Positions 24,631 through 32,266 of a DNA stretch of 64,000 bases are shown in pieces. How positions within the stretch are numbered: the first letter of the stretch is position 1; each line of letters begins with the position of its first letter. The stretch lies in NCBI RefSeq assembly GCF_000309385.1, contig NZ_JH976537.1, forward strand, positions 709,426-773,425. Direction: 5' to 3'. Origin of the DNA: Nodosilinea nodulosa PCC 7104. Its GTDB lineage: Bacteria > Cyanobacteriota > Cyanobacteriia > Phormidesmidales > Phormidesmidaceae. The notes under the pieces were generated by a model. That model was not told the origin of the DNA. It was given only the letters and a program-made list of their open reading frames with translations, and ran no database searches. The position numbers and the translations under genes were made by a program.

Positions 24631-25707
24631 ATGGCGGCGAAAAAAGGCAAAGAGCAGACCGAGAAAGACAAGGCGCTGACCATGGTGCTGGGCCAGATTG
24701 AGCGGAACTTTGGCAAAGGCTCCATCATGCGTCTGGGCGATGCCGCCCGTATGAAAGTAGAAACAATTTCGACCGGAGCGCTAACCCTCGATCTGGCCCT
24801 GGGCGGCGGGTTGCCTAAGGGGCGAGTCATTGAAATCTACGGTCCTGAGAGTTCTGGTAAAACAACCGTGGCCCTGCATGTGCTGGCCGAAGTGCAGAAG
24901 TCGGGCGGAGTAGCTGCCTTTGTCGATGCAGAGCACGCCCTCGACCCGATCTATGCCGCTGCCCTGGGGGTCAACGTGGAGGAGCTGCTGGTCTCCCAGC
25001 CCGACACCGGAGAAATGGGCCTGGAAGTGGTGGATCAGCTGGTGCGCTCCTCGGCCATTGATGTCGTGGTGGTGGATTCCGTAGCGGCCCTGGTGCCCCG
25101 GGCTGAGATTGAAGGCGAAATGGGGGACGCCCACGTGGGACTTCAGGCGCGGTTGATGAGCCAGGCGCTGCGCAAAATCACCGGCAGCATTGGCAAGTCG
25201 CAGTGTACGGTCATCTTCCTCAACCAGCTGCGCCAGAAGATCGGCATCTCCTACGGCAACCCCGAGGTCACCACTGGGGGCAATGCGCTCAAGTTTTACG
25301 CTTCGGTCCGCCTCGATATTCGCCGCATTCAAACCCTCAAAAAGGGAACCGAAGAGTACGGCATCCGCGCCAAGGTCAAAGTGGCCAAGAACAAGGTGGC
25401 CCCCCCCTTTCGGATTGGGGAGTTTGACATTCTCTTTGGCCAGGGCATCTCTACCATGGGCTGCCTGGTCGATCTGGCCGAGCAGCATGGGGTGATTGTG
25501 CGCAAGGGAGCCTGGTACAGCTACGAGGGCGACAACATCGGCCAGGGCCGCGAGAATACGATTCAGCGGCTGCAGGAAGATGCCGCCTTTGCCCAAAAAG
25601 TTGAGGCCCAGGTGCGGGAGAAACTGGAGATTGGCGGTACAGCACCGGAGGGCGCCGAGGTAGATATTGAGGTTGAGGATGAAGCCTACCTAGACGAAGA
25701 CGAGTAA
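24631..25707 (+). CDS. recA: Recombinase RecA
   Basis: DNA strand-exchange ATPase that also triggers LexA cleavage. 358 residues: the N-terminal [20 protein letters not shown] helix, [31 protein letters not shown] with Walker A near residue 70, Walker [14 protein letters not shown]1 ([20 protein letters not shown]) and L2 ([19 protein letters not shown]) DNA-binding loops, and an acidic C terminus ([15 protein letters not shown]), which tunes DNA binding. No intein. Upstream lie a good promoter and the TATCC array. Confidence 0.99.
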   Translation: MAAKKGKEQTEKDKALTMVLGQIERNFGKGSIMRLGDAARMKVETISTGALTLDLALGGGLPKGRVIEIYGPESSGKTTVALHVLAEVQKSGGVAAFVDAEHALDPIYAAALGVNVEELLVSQPDTGEMGLEVVDQLVRSSAIDVVVVDSVAALVPRAEIEGEMGDAHVGLQARLMSQALRKITGSIGKSQCTVIFLNQLRQKIGISYGNPEVTTGGNALKFYASVRLDIRRIQTLKKGTEEYGIRAKVKVAKNKVAPPFRIGEFDILFGQGISTMGCLVDLAEQHGVIVRKGAWYSYEGDNIGQGRENTIQRLQEDAAFAQKVEAQVREKLEIGGTAPEGAEVDIEVEDEAYLDEDE

Positions 25708-25821
25708 AGGCCGCGAGCCGCAGTCCTCAATTCACCCCAAAACCCCACAATAGCCGTGGCTATAGCTAAAATTTTGATGCTATAGTGCGGACTTTGTGCG
25801 TTTGGGAAGGCGGGCTAGGGG

Positions 25822-26445
25822 ATGGAATTTGAGGCGATCGCGCAATCCTTAGCAGAGGCAGGCCGCTTCTTGGCCAGCCAGGGCTGGGCACCGGCCACCA
25901 GCGGCAACTACTCGGCCCGGCTGGCCGATGGCTCGGTGGCGATTACCGTATCGGGGCGCGACAAAGGGCAGCTCACCCCCGCCGACATTATGGTGGTTGA
26001 CCTCCAGGGGCAGCCCCTCAGTTCCGGTAAGCGATCTTCGGCAGAGACGCTGCTGCACACCAGCCTGTACCAGGCTTACCCAGAGGTGGGGGCGGTGCTG
26101 CACACCCATTCAGTGAACTGCGTCAGCCTGTCGCGCTGGCTGCTGGCCCGAGGCCAAAACAGCCTGGTGTTAACAAACTATGAACTGCTTAAGGCACTGC
26201 CGGGAATTACCACCCATGATGGAGAAGTTGCCATTCCCCTGGTGGCCAACAGCCAGGATATGGTGTCTCTAAGCGAGGTGGTGCTGGCCCGACTCAGGGT
26301 GGTGCCGTTGCCTGTGGGCTACCTGATTGCGGGCCACGGACTGTATAGCTGGGGGGCCACGCTGCCCCAGGCCCGGATGGCCACCGAGGCGCTGGAGGTG
26401 CTGGTGAGCTGCGCTCTGCAGGAGATTTTGCTCAGCCAAAGGTAG
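25822..26445 (+). CDS. mtnB: Methylthioribulose-1-phosphate dehydratase
   Basis: Dehydrates 5-methylthioribulose-1-phosphate in the methionine-salvage pathway. 207 residues with the class-II aldolase-type zinc fold: GWAPATSGNYSARL at the N terminus, VSGRDKGQLTPADIM, the metal-binding VLHTHSVNCVSLSR (~residue 93) and the later GHGLYSWG with the third His. First of three salvage genes in a row; mtnD begins 53 bp later. Confidence 0.95.
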   Translation: MEFEAIAQSLAEAGRFLASQGWAPATSGNYSARLADGSVAITVSGRDKGQLTPADIMVVDLQGQPLSSGKRSSAETLLHTSLYQAYPEVGAVLHTHSVNCVSLSRWLLARGQNSLVLTNYELLKALPGITTHDGEVAIPLVANSQDMVSLSEVVLARLRVVPLPVGYLIAGHGLYSWGATLPQARMATEALEVLVSCALQEILLSQR

Positions 26446-26498
26446 GCCCAGGCACCTGCTCTTTACTTGGATGATTTGACCTCAAGGACACCGACGCT

Positions 26499-27050
26499 AT
26501 GACGCTACTTCGCATTTTTAGCGACCAGGATGGCGCGACGCTGCTGGATGAATACCGCGATCCGGAGGCGATCGCGGCCACCTTAGCCAAGGCTGGCGTG
26601 CGCTTTGAGCAGTGGCAAACCCAGGCTCCCCTGCCTCCGGACGCTGACTCTGAAGCCATTCTCACCGCCTACGCCAAAGACATCGATCGCCTCAAGCGCG
26701 AGGGGGGCTACGCCACCGCCGACGTGATTCGGATGCACCCTCAGCACCCCCAAAAGACTGAACTGCGGCAAAAGTTTCTCGACGAGCACATCCACAGAGA
26801 AGACGAAGTGCGCTTCTTTGTCGAAGGGCAGGCGGTGTTTTATCTGCACCTAGGCGATCGCGTCTACGCAACCCTCTGTACCGCAGGCGACCTGATTGAC
26901 GTGCCCGCCAACACCCCCCACTGGTTCGACATGGGTGACGCGCCCCAGTTTGCCGCCATTCGCCTGTTCTGCAACCCGGAGGGCTGGGTGGCCCACTTTA
27001 CCGATAGCCCCATTGCCAAAGGGTTTCCTGATTACCATGCCTTTGTTTAA
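26499..27050 (+). CDS. mtnD: Acireductone dioxygenase
   Basis: Cupin enzyme that opens acireductone to the 2-keto acid precursor of methionine (with Fe) or, off-pathway, to methylthiopropionate and CO (with Ni). 183 residues; the metal ligands are in EHIHREDEVRFFVEG (His, His, Glu around residues 95-104) and the last His in PANTPHWFDMG (~138). The 3' end overlaps mtnC by 14 bp in another frame, so the two are translated together. Confidence 0.96.
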   Translation: MTLLRIFSDQDGATLLDEYRDPEAIAATLAKAGVRFEQWQTQAPLPPDADSEAILTAYAKDIDRLKREGGYATADVIRMHPQHPQKTELRQKFLDEHIHREDEVRFFVEGQAVFYLHLGDRVYATLCTAGDLIDVPANTPHWFDMGDAPQFAAIRLFCNPEGWVAHFTDSPIAKGFPDYHAFV

Positions 27051-27747
27051 TCAGCGTCCCCTGGGGGCGATCGTGCTCGATATCGAAGGCACCACCACCG
27101 ACATTGCCTTCGTCAAAAACACCCTCTTCCCCTACGCAGAAGAGCGGCTAGAGGCCTTTATGGCCGATCTGGTGCCCACCGCCGAAGGGCAGGCCATTTT
27201 GGCCCAGGTGCGAGCCGAGGTGGGTATCCCCGACCTGGCCATAGATGCCTGCATTGCCCAACTGCTGGCCTGGGCCAGGGCTGACCAAAAAGTGACCCCC
27301 CTCAAGGCGGTGCAGGGCGTGATTTGGGAAGAGGGCTACCGCAGCAAAGCCTACTACAGCCACATCTACGACGATGCCGCCGCCCATATCCAAGAATGGC
27401 ATCGGCGGGGACTGCCGCTCTATATCTATTCGTCGGGATCGATCGCGGCGCAAAAGCTGCTGTTTGCCCACACCATAGTGGGCGATCTCACCCCCTGCTT
27501 TAGCGGCTACTTCGACACGACCACCGGGGCCAAGGTAGATGGGGCGTCCTACACCGCCATTGCCCATAGGCTAGACATGGCCCCAGGGGAACTGCTGTTT
27601 TTGTCCGACCATGGGGGTGAACTGGCGGCGGCGCGCCAGGCGGGCTGGCAGGTGTGCGCGGTGCAGCGCCCCGGCACCCCAAATTTTGCCCCAGACCTAC
27701 CCGTCGTGACTCATTTTGGAGAACTGCCCATTGACTTTAGCCATTGA
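27037..27747 (+). CDS. mtnC: Enolase-phosphatase E1
   Basis: Bifunctional HAD enzyme that enolises and dephosphorylates 2,3-diketo-5-methylthiopentyl-1-phosphate to acireductone, the substrate of the mtnD product just upstream. 236 residues from the ATG at 27037: HAD motif 1 GAIVLDIEGTTTDI, motif 2 LYIYSSGSIAAQK, and motif 4 LFLSDHGGELAAARQAGW. The start overlaps mtnD by 14 bp. It ends 2 bp from the stop of a convergent acetyltransferase gene. Confidence 0.95.
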   Translation: MPLFNQRPLGAIVLDIEGTTTDIAFVKNTLFPYAEERLEAFMADLVPTAEGQAILAQVRAEVGIPDLAIDACIAQLLAWARADQKVTPLKAVQGVIWEEGYRSKAYYSHIYDDAAAHIQEWHRRGLPLYIYSSGSIAAQKLLFAHTIVGDLTPCFSGYFDTTTGAKVDGASYTAIAHRLDMAPGELLFLSDHGGELAAARQAGWQVCAVQRPGTPNFAPDLPVVTHFGELPIDFSH

Positions 27748-27749
27748 CT

Positions 27750-28244
27750 CTAGCTGTTGTTAAATTCTTTCTTCATCAGCACAGCTTCGGGGCGGTAGCC
27801 CAGGCTGCTGTAGAGCGCCTGGGCGGCCCGGTTGTGGCTAAACACTTGCAGGCTAATCTGCCGGTGCCCCTGCTGCGTGGCCCACTGGTGCGCCACCCCT
27901 AGCAGCCCAGTGGCAATGCCGCGCCGCCGATGGTTGGGGGCTACGTACAGCAGCAGCACGTAGGGGTGCAAAACGCCGCTGCGCTGGTCGGTGGCCTGCC
28001 CCAGCCAGAGACCAGCAGCAGGGGCGGGGCTGTCGGCTGGCATCACCCACCAAAGAGGGGTGTCGCGCCCTAGGTAGCGATCGACGGTGGCGGCCAGGTG
28101 GCCGATGGGCTGCTGGGGGTCAAGCTCGGCGTAGGTGCGCTCCATAAACTTGACCACGGTGGCGCGATCGAGGGTGGATCCCGATCGCAGAGCGTAGCCC
28201 GGTACCGCAAAACGTTGCTCAGGAAAAAATTGCTCAGGTTCCAT
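27750..28244 (-). CDS. GNAT-family N-acetyltransferase
   Basis: 164 residues from the ATG at 28244, chosen over an upstream GTG because GGAGG precedes it. The acetyl-CoA loop is NHRRRGIATGLLGVAHQWA (~residues 108-126), followed by the LQVFSHNRAAQALYSSLGY motif that ends most GNAT folds. The acceptor substrate is unknown. A decayed relative of this gene lies at 2650-2802, so the family has been duplicated here. It converges on mtnC and lies 60 bp downstream of the VapC-like gene on the same strand. Confidence 0.9.
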   Translation of the reverse strand: MEPEQFFPEQRFAVPGYALRSGSTLDRATVVKFMERTYAELDPQQPIGHLAATVDRYLGRDTPLWWVMPADSPAPAAGLWLGQATDQRSGVLHPYVLLLYVAPNHRRRGIATGLLGVAHQWATQQGHRQISLQVFSHNRAAQALYSSLGYRPEAVLMKKEFNNS

Positions 28245-28304
28245 CCGCCTCCAGCGATGCAATGACGCCTGCACCTGGCTGATCCTATCGTCGCCGCTGA
28301 CTTG

Positions 28305-28691
28305 CTACCAGGTGGTTTGGCGGGGGTAGCGCTGAAATAGCTCGTCGCGAGTGGCGATCGCCGCCGCCTCAATCCGGCTTTGGGCAATCAACAGGCGATC
28401 GAACGGGTCCCTGTGATGCAGAGGCAGTTGTTCGAGGGCCAGGATATGAGAAAACTCGATTGGCAATAGGATAATGCCATTCTCATTTTGCTGCTGAAGA
28501 ACAATATCGGCCAGATTATCCCTGAGTGTTAATTTACCGAGTTGGCTCTTGATTTGAATTTCCCACAGGCTGGCAAGACTCAGCAGGACTTGACTGTCAG
28601 GGTTTCTAAGAAGGGTGAGCACCTTTTCTGAAATCTTGGCTGGACTGCTGTCCCACCACATAAAAGTGTGGGTATCGAGTAAAAGTTTCAT
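28305..28691 (-). CDS. PIN-domain toxin, VapC type
   Basis: 128 residues with a PIN RNase fold: MKLLLDTHTFMWW supplies the first catalytic Asp, SLWEIQIKSQLGKL the Glu, and HHRDPFDRLLIAQS the central Asp pair (~residues 92-105), with a final ATRDELFQRY. Typically an mRNA or tRNA-cleaving toxin of a type II toxin-antitoxin system. Its ATG overlaps the 3' end of the small DUF2281-like antitoxin gene by 4 bp (ATGA), a classic pair arrangement. Confidence 0.92.
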   Translation of the reverse strand: MKLLLDTHTFMWWDSSPAKISEKVLTLLRNPDSQVLLSLASLWEIQIKSQLGKLTLRDNLADIVLQQQNENGIILLPIEFSHILALEQLPLHHRDPFDRLLIAQSRIEAAAIATRDELFQRYPRQTTW

Positions 28692-28927
28692 TCTTCACCC
28701 AGCCAAAAGCTGTCTGGCAGCGGTTCGTCAAAATCGTCGCTCATGACAAATGCTCCCGGATGCAGGCCAGGAATTCGCTCTTTGGCAGCGGCAGGCGACT
28801 GGTGGCGAAGAAAGGCGGCGAAATCTAGGACAGTCTGCTGCTGGGCTGGGGTGAGGGCGCGCACCTGTTCTAGCAGCGATCGCTCAATGCTGGTGGCTAC
28901 TTCTCCGCCGACAGTCTTCTCGCTCAT
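28688..28927 (-). CDS. VapB-type antitoxin, DUF2281-like
   Basis: 79 residues: a helical N-terminal part with QVRALTPAQQQTVLDFAAFL, the mark of the DUF2281 family of antitoxins, then a disordered acidic tail (DDFDEPLPDSFWLGEE) of the kind that wraps the toxin's active site. It overlaps the VapC-like gene by 4 bp and would act to neutralise it and repress the pair. Confidence 0.85.
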   Translation of the reverse strand: MSEKTVGGEVATSIERSLLEQVRALTPAQQQTVLDFAAFLRHQSPAAAKERIPGLHPGAFVMSDDFDEPLPDSFWLGEE

Positions 28928-29532
28928 GGTCTGCCTCCCTGGGTAAAGATCCTGTGCCTGAGGTTAACTGCGTTCAGCCTTCCAGAATGGTCTCAACGGC
29001 TAAGGTCAGCTCTGAAAACATTGACGACTGCACTAAACTCTGGCCCCGGTATTCTGTAGCCTCGTACCATCCTTCTAGCAGAATGCAGACAGTCACTTTG
29101 CCTATAAGCGGGTCTACGATCCAATACTCTGGAATATCGAGCACGCTGTATTCTGCGCGTTTTGCCCGATAGTCGGTGCTTTTGGTAGATTCGCTGACTA
29201 CTTCCACTACCAGTAGCGGAGGTGGCTCGTTTAGCCGAATGACGGCCTCGCGGTCTTGCAGAGCCTCCCATTGATCTAAAGCCAGCACTGATACATCAGG
29301 GATTCTTACAGTGTCCCAGCGATCGCTGCGAGGGCTTTGCAAGCCTACCGTGCCAGCGAGAGCAAGCCAGGGATTCTGGGCGCGATCGGCCTCACGATCA
29401 AAGATCCGCTCCAGGCGCTTAATAATGGCTCTATGCTTACCCGTACCCAGACCCATCGGCAGCAACGCTCCATTGACCAGCTCGTAGCGGCGATCGCTGC
29501 CGTCGTCAAAGGCTAAGTACTCATCTAGAGTG

Positions 29533-31011
29533 GAATGGCACTGACATAAGAGAGCAGAAAAGGCTTCAAGCGCTTGATCTGTAAAGATCGAAGCGTCGAA
29601 ACCCAAAACCATGTCTCTATGATGCCGAATCGTGCGGATGTCCTCAAGGAGAAATACCAAAACAGTATCGGTCTACCCTTTGCCAAGGTTCTACCGGAAG
29701 CCGAAGTCCAGGCTGTAGTGGACGAACAAGGCATCGCCTATCGCCAAGTGCTCTACACCCCAATGGTAGTGCTGTGGAGTTGGATCTCCCAAGTTCTTGA
29801 TGTCGATGGCAGTCTCAGCCATGCGGTCAAGCGGGTGGTGGCCTGGATGAGCCTGGCGGGCTTAGAGCCGCCGTCAGCCGATACCGGGGGGTACAGTAAA
29901 GCGCGTAAGCGCCTGAGCGAGTCCATTTTCCCACCCCTACTAAAGCGAGTGACGAGGGCGTTACAACGGAAAGTATCCCCGGAACAACGGTGGTGTGGTC
30001 GCCGAGTCAAGGCCTTTGATGCCACGACGGTCTTGATGAGTGATACCAAGGCCAATCAAGCGGCGTATCCCCAACACAGCAATCAGAAGACGGGCTGTGG
30101 CTTTCCGCTGTTGAAGCTTCAGGTGTGGTTTTGCGTGACTACGGGAGCGGTCTTGGAGGTAGCGATGGCTCCTTTTCGGGTGAGTGAGTGGCGCTTAGCC
30201 CGCCAACTTTACCAGACCCTGCGCCCAGAGGATGTGGTGGTGGCCGATTCGGCCTATGGCACCTATGTGGATCTGGCCTGGGTCGCGCTGACGGGAGCCG
30301 ATGCCGTTTTTCGCAAGCACCATCAGCGCCGCTGCGATTTCAGGCGTGGCAAAAAGCTTGGGATTGGCGACCACATTGTCCGGTGGCAACGCCCCAAGCA
30401 ATGCCCCGACGCCCTCTCGCCTGAGGAGTTTGAAGCCTTACCCGAGTCGATTGAGGTACGCGAAGTCTTTCTCTCCATTCAGACGCCTGGGTTTCGACCG
30501 ACCAACATCGTAGTGGTGACCACCCTGATGGACGCCAAGCGGTATCGCAAAGCTAAATTGGCCGAACTCTATCACCTCCGCTGGCAGGCCACCGAAGTCA
30601 ATCTCAGGCATCTCAAGACCACCTTAGCTATGGAGATGATTGCCGCCAAAACGCCCGCTATGGTGACCAAAAGCATTTGGGTTCATCTGTTGACCTACAA
30701 TCTGCTGCGAACCCTCATGTGGGAGGCGACTGCCGACTCTGAGGTCGACGCGTTACGGCTCTCCCTTCAGGGCACTCGGCAACAATTTAATCACTTCCGA
30801 CCCGAGTTTCTCCATCTCGCTCCATCCCAGCAACAGCGAGGCTACCAGGCCTTGTTAAGCGCTGTGCAAGAGCTGATTGTTCCCTTTCGCCCCAACCGTT
30901 CAGAACCCCGAGTCGTCAAACGTCGTCCCAAACCGTTCCCGAGAATGCAGGAACCCCGCTCAGTCCTGAAAGCTAAGCTGGTAGCTTGATAGGGCTTACG
31001 TCAGTGACATT
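29533..31011 (+). mobile_element. IS4-family insertion sequence, 1.48 kb
   Basis: Ends are imperfect 17-bp inverted repeats, AATGGCACTGACATAAG (29534-29550) and CTTACGTCAGTGACATT (30995-31011), with 15 of 17 positions matching. It is flanked by an 11-bp duplication CATCTAGAGTG (29522-29532 and 31012-31022), in the range expected for IS4-group elements. It carries one complete transposase gene and interrupts the Uma2 gene at codon 12. The intact repeats, duplication and transposase indicate a recent insertion. Confidence 0.92.
29619..30989 (+). CDS. IS4-family DDE transposase
   Basis: ~456 residues from the ATG at 29619. RNase-H-type catalytic triad: Asp in VKAFDATTVLMSD, Asp in DVVVADSAYGTY, and the Glu of the Y-(2)-R-(3)-E-(6)-K signature in LYHLRWQATEVNLRHLKT. 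No frameshift or stop interrupts it, so the element may still be active. It is co-linear with the IS ends and ends 5 bp before the right inverted repeat. Confidence 0.96.
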   Translation: MMPNRADVLKEKYQNSIGLPFAKVLPEAEVQAVVDEQGIAYRQVLYTPMVVLWSWISQVLDVDGSLSHAVKRVVAWMSLAGLEPPSADTGGYSKARKRLSESIFPPLLKRVTRALQRKVSPEQRWCGRRVKAFDATTVLMSDTKANQAAYPQHSNQKTGCGFPLLKLQVWFCVTTGAVLEVAMAPFRVSEWRLARQLYQTLRPEDVVVADSAYGTYVDLAWVALTGADAVFRKHHQRRCDFRRGKKLGIGDHIVRWQRPKQCPDALSPEEFEALPESIEVREVFLSIQTPGFRPTNIVVVTTLMDAKRYRKAKLAELYHLRWQATEVNLRHLKTTLAMEMIAAKTPAMVTKSIWVHLLTYNLLRTLMWEATADSEVDALRLSLQGTRQQFNHFRPEFLHLAPSQQQRGYQALLSAVQELIVPFRPNRSEPRVVKRRPKPFPRMQEPRSVLKAKLVA

Positions 31012-31204
31012 CATCTAGAGTGAAGCGCTGAGTGGTCGTAGTCATGGCGTACGCGTACCGCTGGTGATTCAATTATGACATTCCCAAACCGATAGACGTG
31101 CCTTACCGGCATACAGAGACAGCCTGGGCTAGCCTCTTTTTTCTGGTCAGAGAGAAACGAAGTTGCTAGGCTGAGGTGAGTTTGCTCAGCGTTGGTACTT
31201 CACT

Positions 31205-32071
31205 ATGGCAGCCCAGTCTAAAACCCTATTTGAGCAATTTTTGGCCCCGATTTTCTCGCACCTGATCGATCGCGATGCCCTGGTGCGCCTGCGGGACAGG
31301 ATTGATTGGGAAACTGGGGTGGCCGAGTTCACCAATCCCCAGGTGGTGTACCCCAACTACTACAAGACCAGCAACTTTCACGGCATCAAAAACGGCTACC
31401 TGAATATAGACGCAGCTCTCACCTACGACCCCATTACCCAGTACGTGCTGCCCCCCGGCGAAACCTGGGTCCGCGAGAGTCTGGTGAAAGCAATTAAGGG
31501 AGAGCCTCGCCGCCTTCTCGATCTGGGCTGCGGCACGGGCACCACTACGTTAATGCTGAAGCGCCGCTTTGCCAGTGCAGAGGTCATCGGCCTGGATCTG
31601 TCGCCTCAGATGCTGGTGATGGCTGACTACAAAGCTCGTGAAGCCAGTTTGGATGTGACCTTTCGCCACGGCAACGCCATGGCCACGGGACTGCCCGCCG
31701 CATCCTTCGATGTGGTGTGCGCCACGCTGCTGTTTCACGAGACGCCGCCTGCGGTGGCCAAGACCATTCTCTCTGAGGCCTTTCGGCTGCTGACGCCGGG
31801 CGGGCAAATGCTGGTGCTCGACGGCAACCAGCGGGCGCTGCGGGCCACCGACTGGCTCAGCAATATTTTTGAGGAGCCCTTCATTCGCGACTACAGCCAG
31901 GGCAATGTGGATGCCTGGCTGGGCTACGCCGGGTTTGAGAGAGTGCGCACCGAGGATGTGTTTTGGCTGAACCAGCTGAGCTATGGCCGCAAGCCGCTGC
32001 CGGTGGTGGAGCGGGGGGAGGGGAGGGGGGAGGTAGGTGTTGGCGATCTGCCGATGCCGCAGCCTGCTTAG
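31205..32071 (+). CDS. Class I SAM-dependent methyltransferase
   Basis: 288 residues. The SAM-binding glycine loop LLDLGCGTGTTTLML lies near residue 102, followed by EVIGLDLSPQMLVMA (acidic loop), HGNAMATGLPAASFDVVCA (motif II-III) and a TPGGQMLVLDGNQR stretch. The first ~90 residues (ending in a PPGETWVRESLVKA helix) form an N-terminal substrate-side cap. Substrate unknown; small-molecule methylation is likely. The last ~15 codons run into a G-rich repeat. Confidence 0.88.
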   Translation: MAAQSKTLFEQFLAPIFSHLIDRDALVRLRDRIDWETGVAEFTNPQVVYPNYYKTSNFHGIKNGYLNIDAALTYDPITQYVLPPGETWVRESLVKAIKGEPRRLLDLGCGTGTTTLMLKRRFASAEVIGLDLSPQMLVMADYKAREASLDVTFRHGNAMATGLPAASFDVVCATLLFHETPPAVAKTILSEAFRLLTPGGQMLVLDGNQRALRATDWLSNIFEEPFIRDYSQGNVDAWLGYAGFERVRTEDVFWLNQLSYGRKPLPVVERGEGRGEVGVGDLPMPQPA

Positions 32072-32266
32072 GGCGTGGGGGCGTGGGAGAGTGCGTGGGA
32101 GCGTGGGTGTGTGGATGGGTGGGTTGTGACCCGGAGGTAGCCTGGGCAAATCCAAAACCCAAAATCCAAAATCTAAAATTTCCCCGCTTACGTTCGGTTA
32201 TCTGTGCCTTAGGCTCGCGACGGCTCTGCGTACACTAAAGGCGTTGGGCGTAGGCGGGTAAAATTA
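32072..32266. repeat. Repeat-rich intergenic stretch
   Basis: Begins with G-rich GTGGGAGCGTGGG units (32078-32130), then AAATCCAAAATCTAAAAT heptamers (32152-32180) and a TTAGGCTCGCGACGGCTCTGCG element (20 bases of it from 32209) similar to other short cyanobacterial repeats. No gene is seen. Confidence 0.6.

Larger units (their letters stand above)
28974..31045 (-). pseudogene. Uma2-family endonuclease gene split by an IS
   Basis: The frame 28974-29530 encodes a Uma2 (PD-(D/E)XK-type) domain: DEYLAFDDGSDRRYELV, RWDTVRIPDVSVLALDQWE, LLVVEVVSESTKSTDYR and EYWIVDPL. Its first 11 codons are on the far side of the IS at 31012-31045, where the minus strand reads MTTTTQRFTLD. Joined at the target-site duplication the gene reads MTTTTQRFTLDEYLAFDDG, the standard Uma2 opening. 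The present 3' part instead starts inside the IS (ATG/GTG near 29660), adding ~43 foreign residues, so normal function is presumably lost. Confidence 0.9.
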
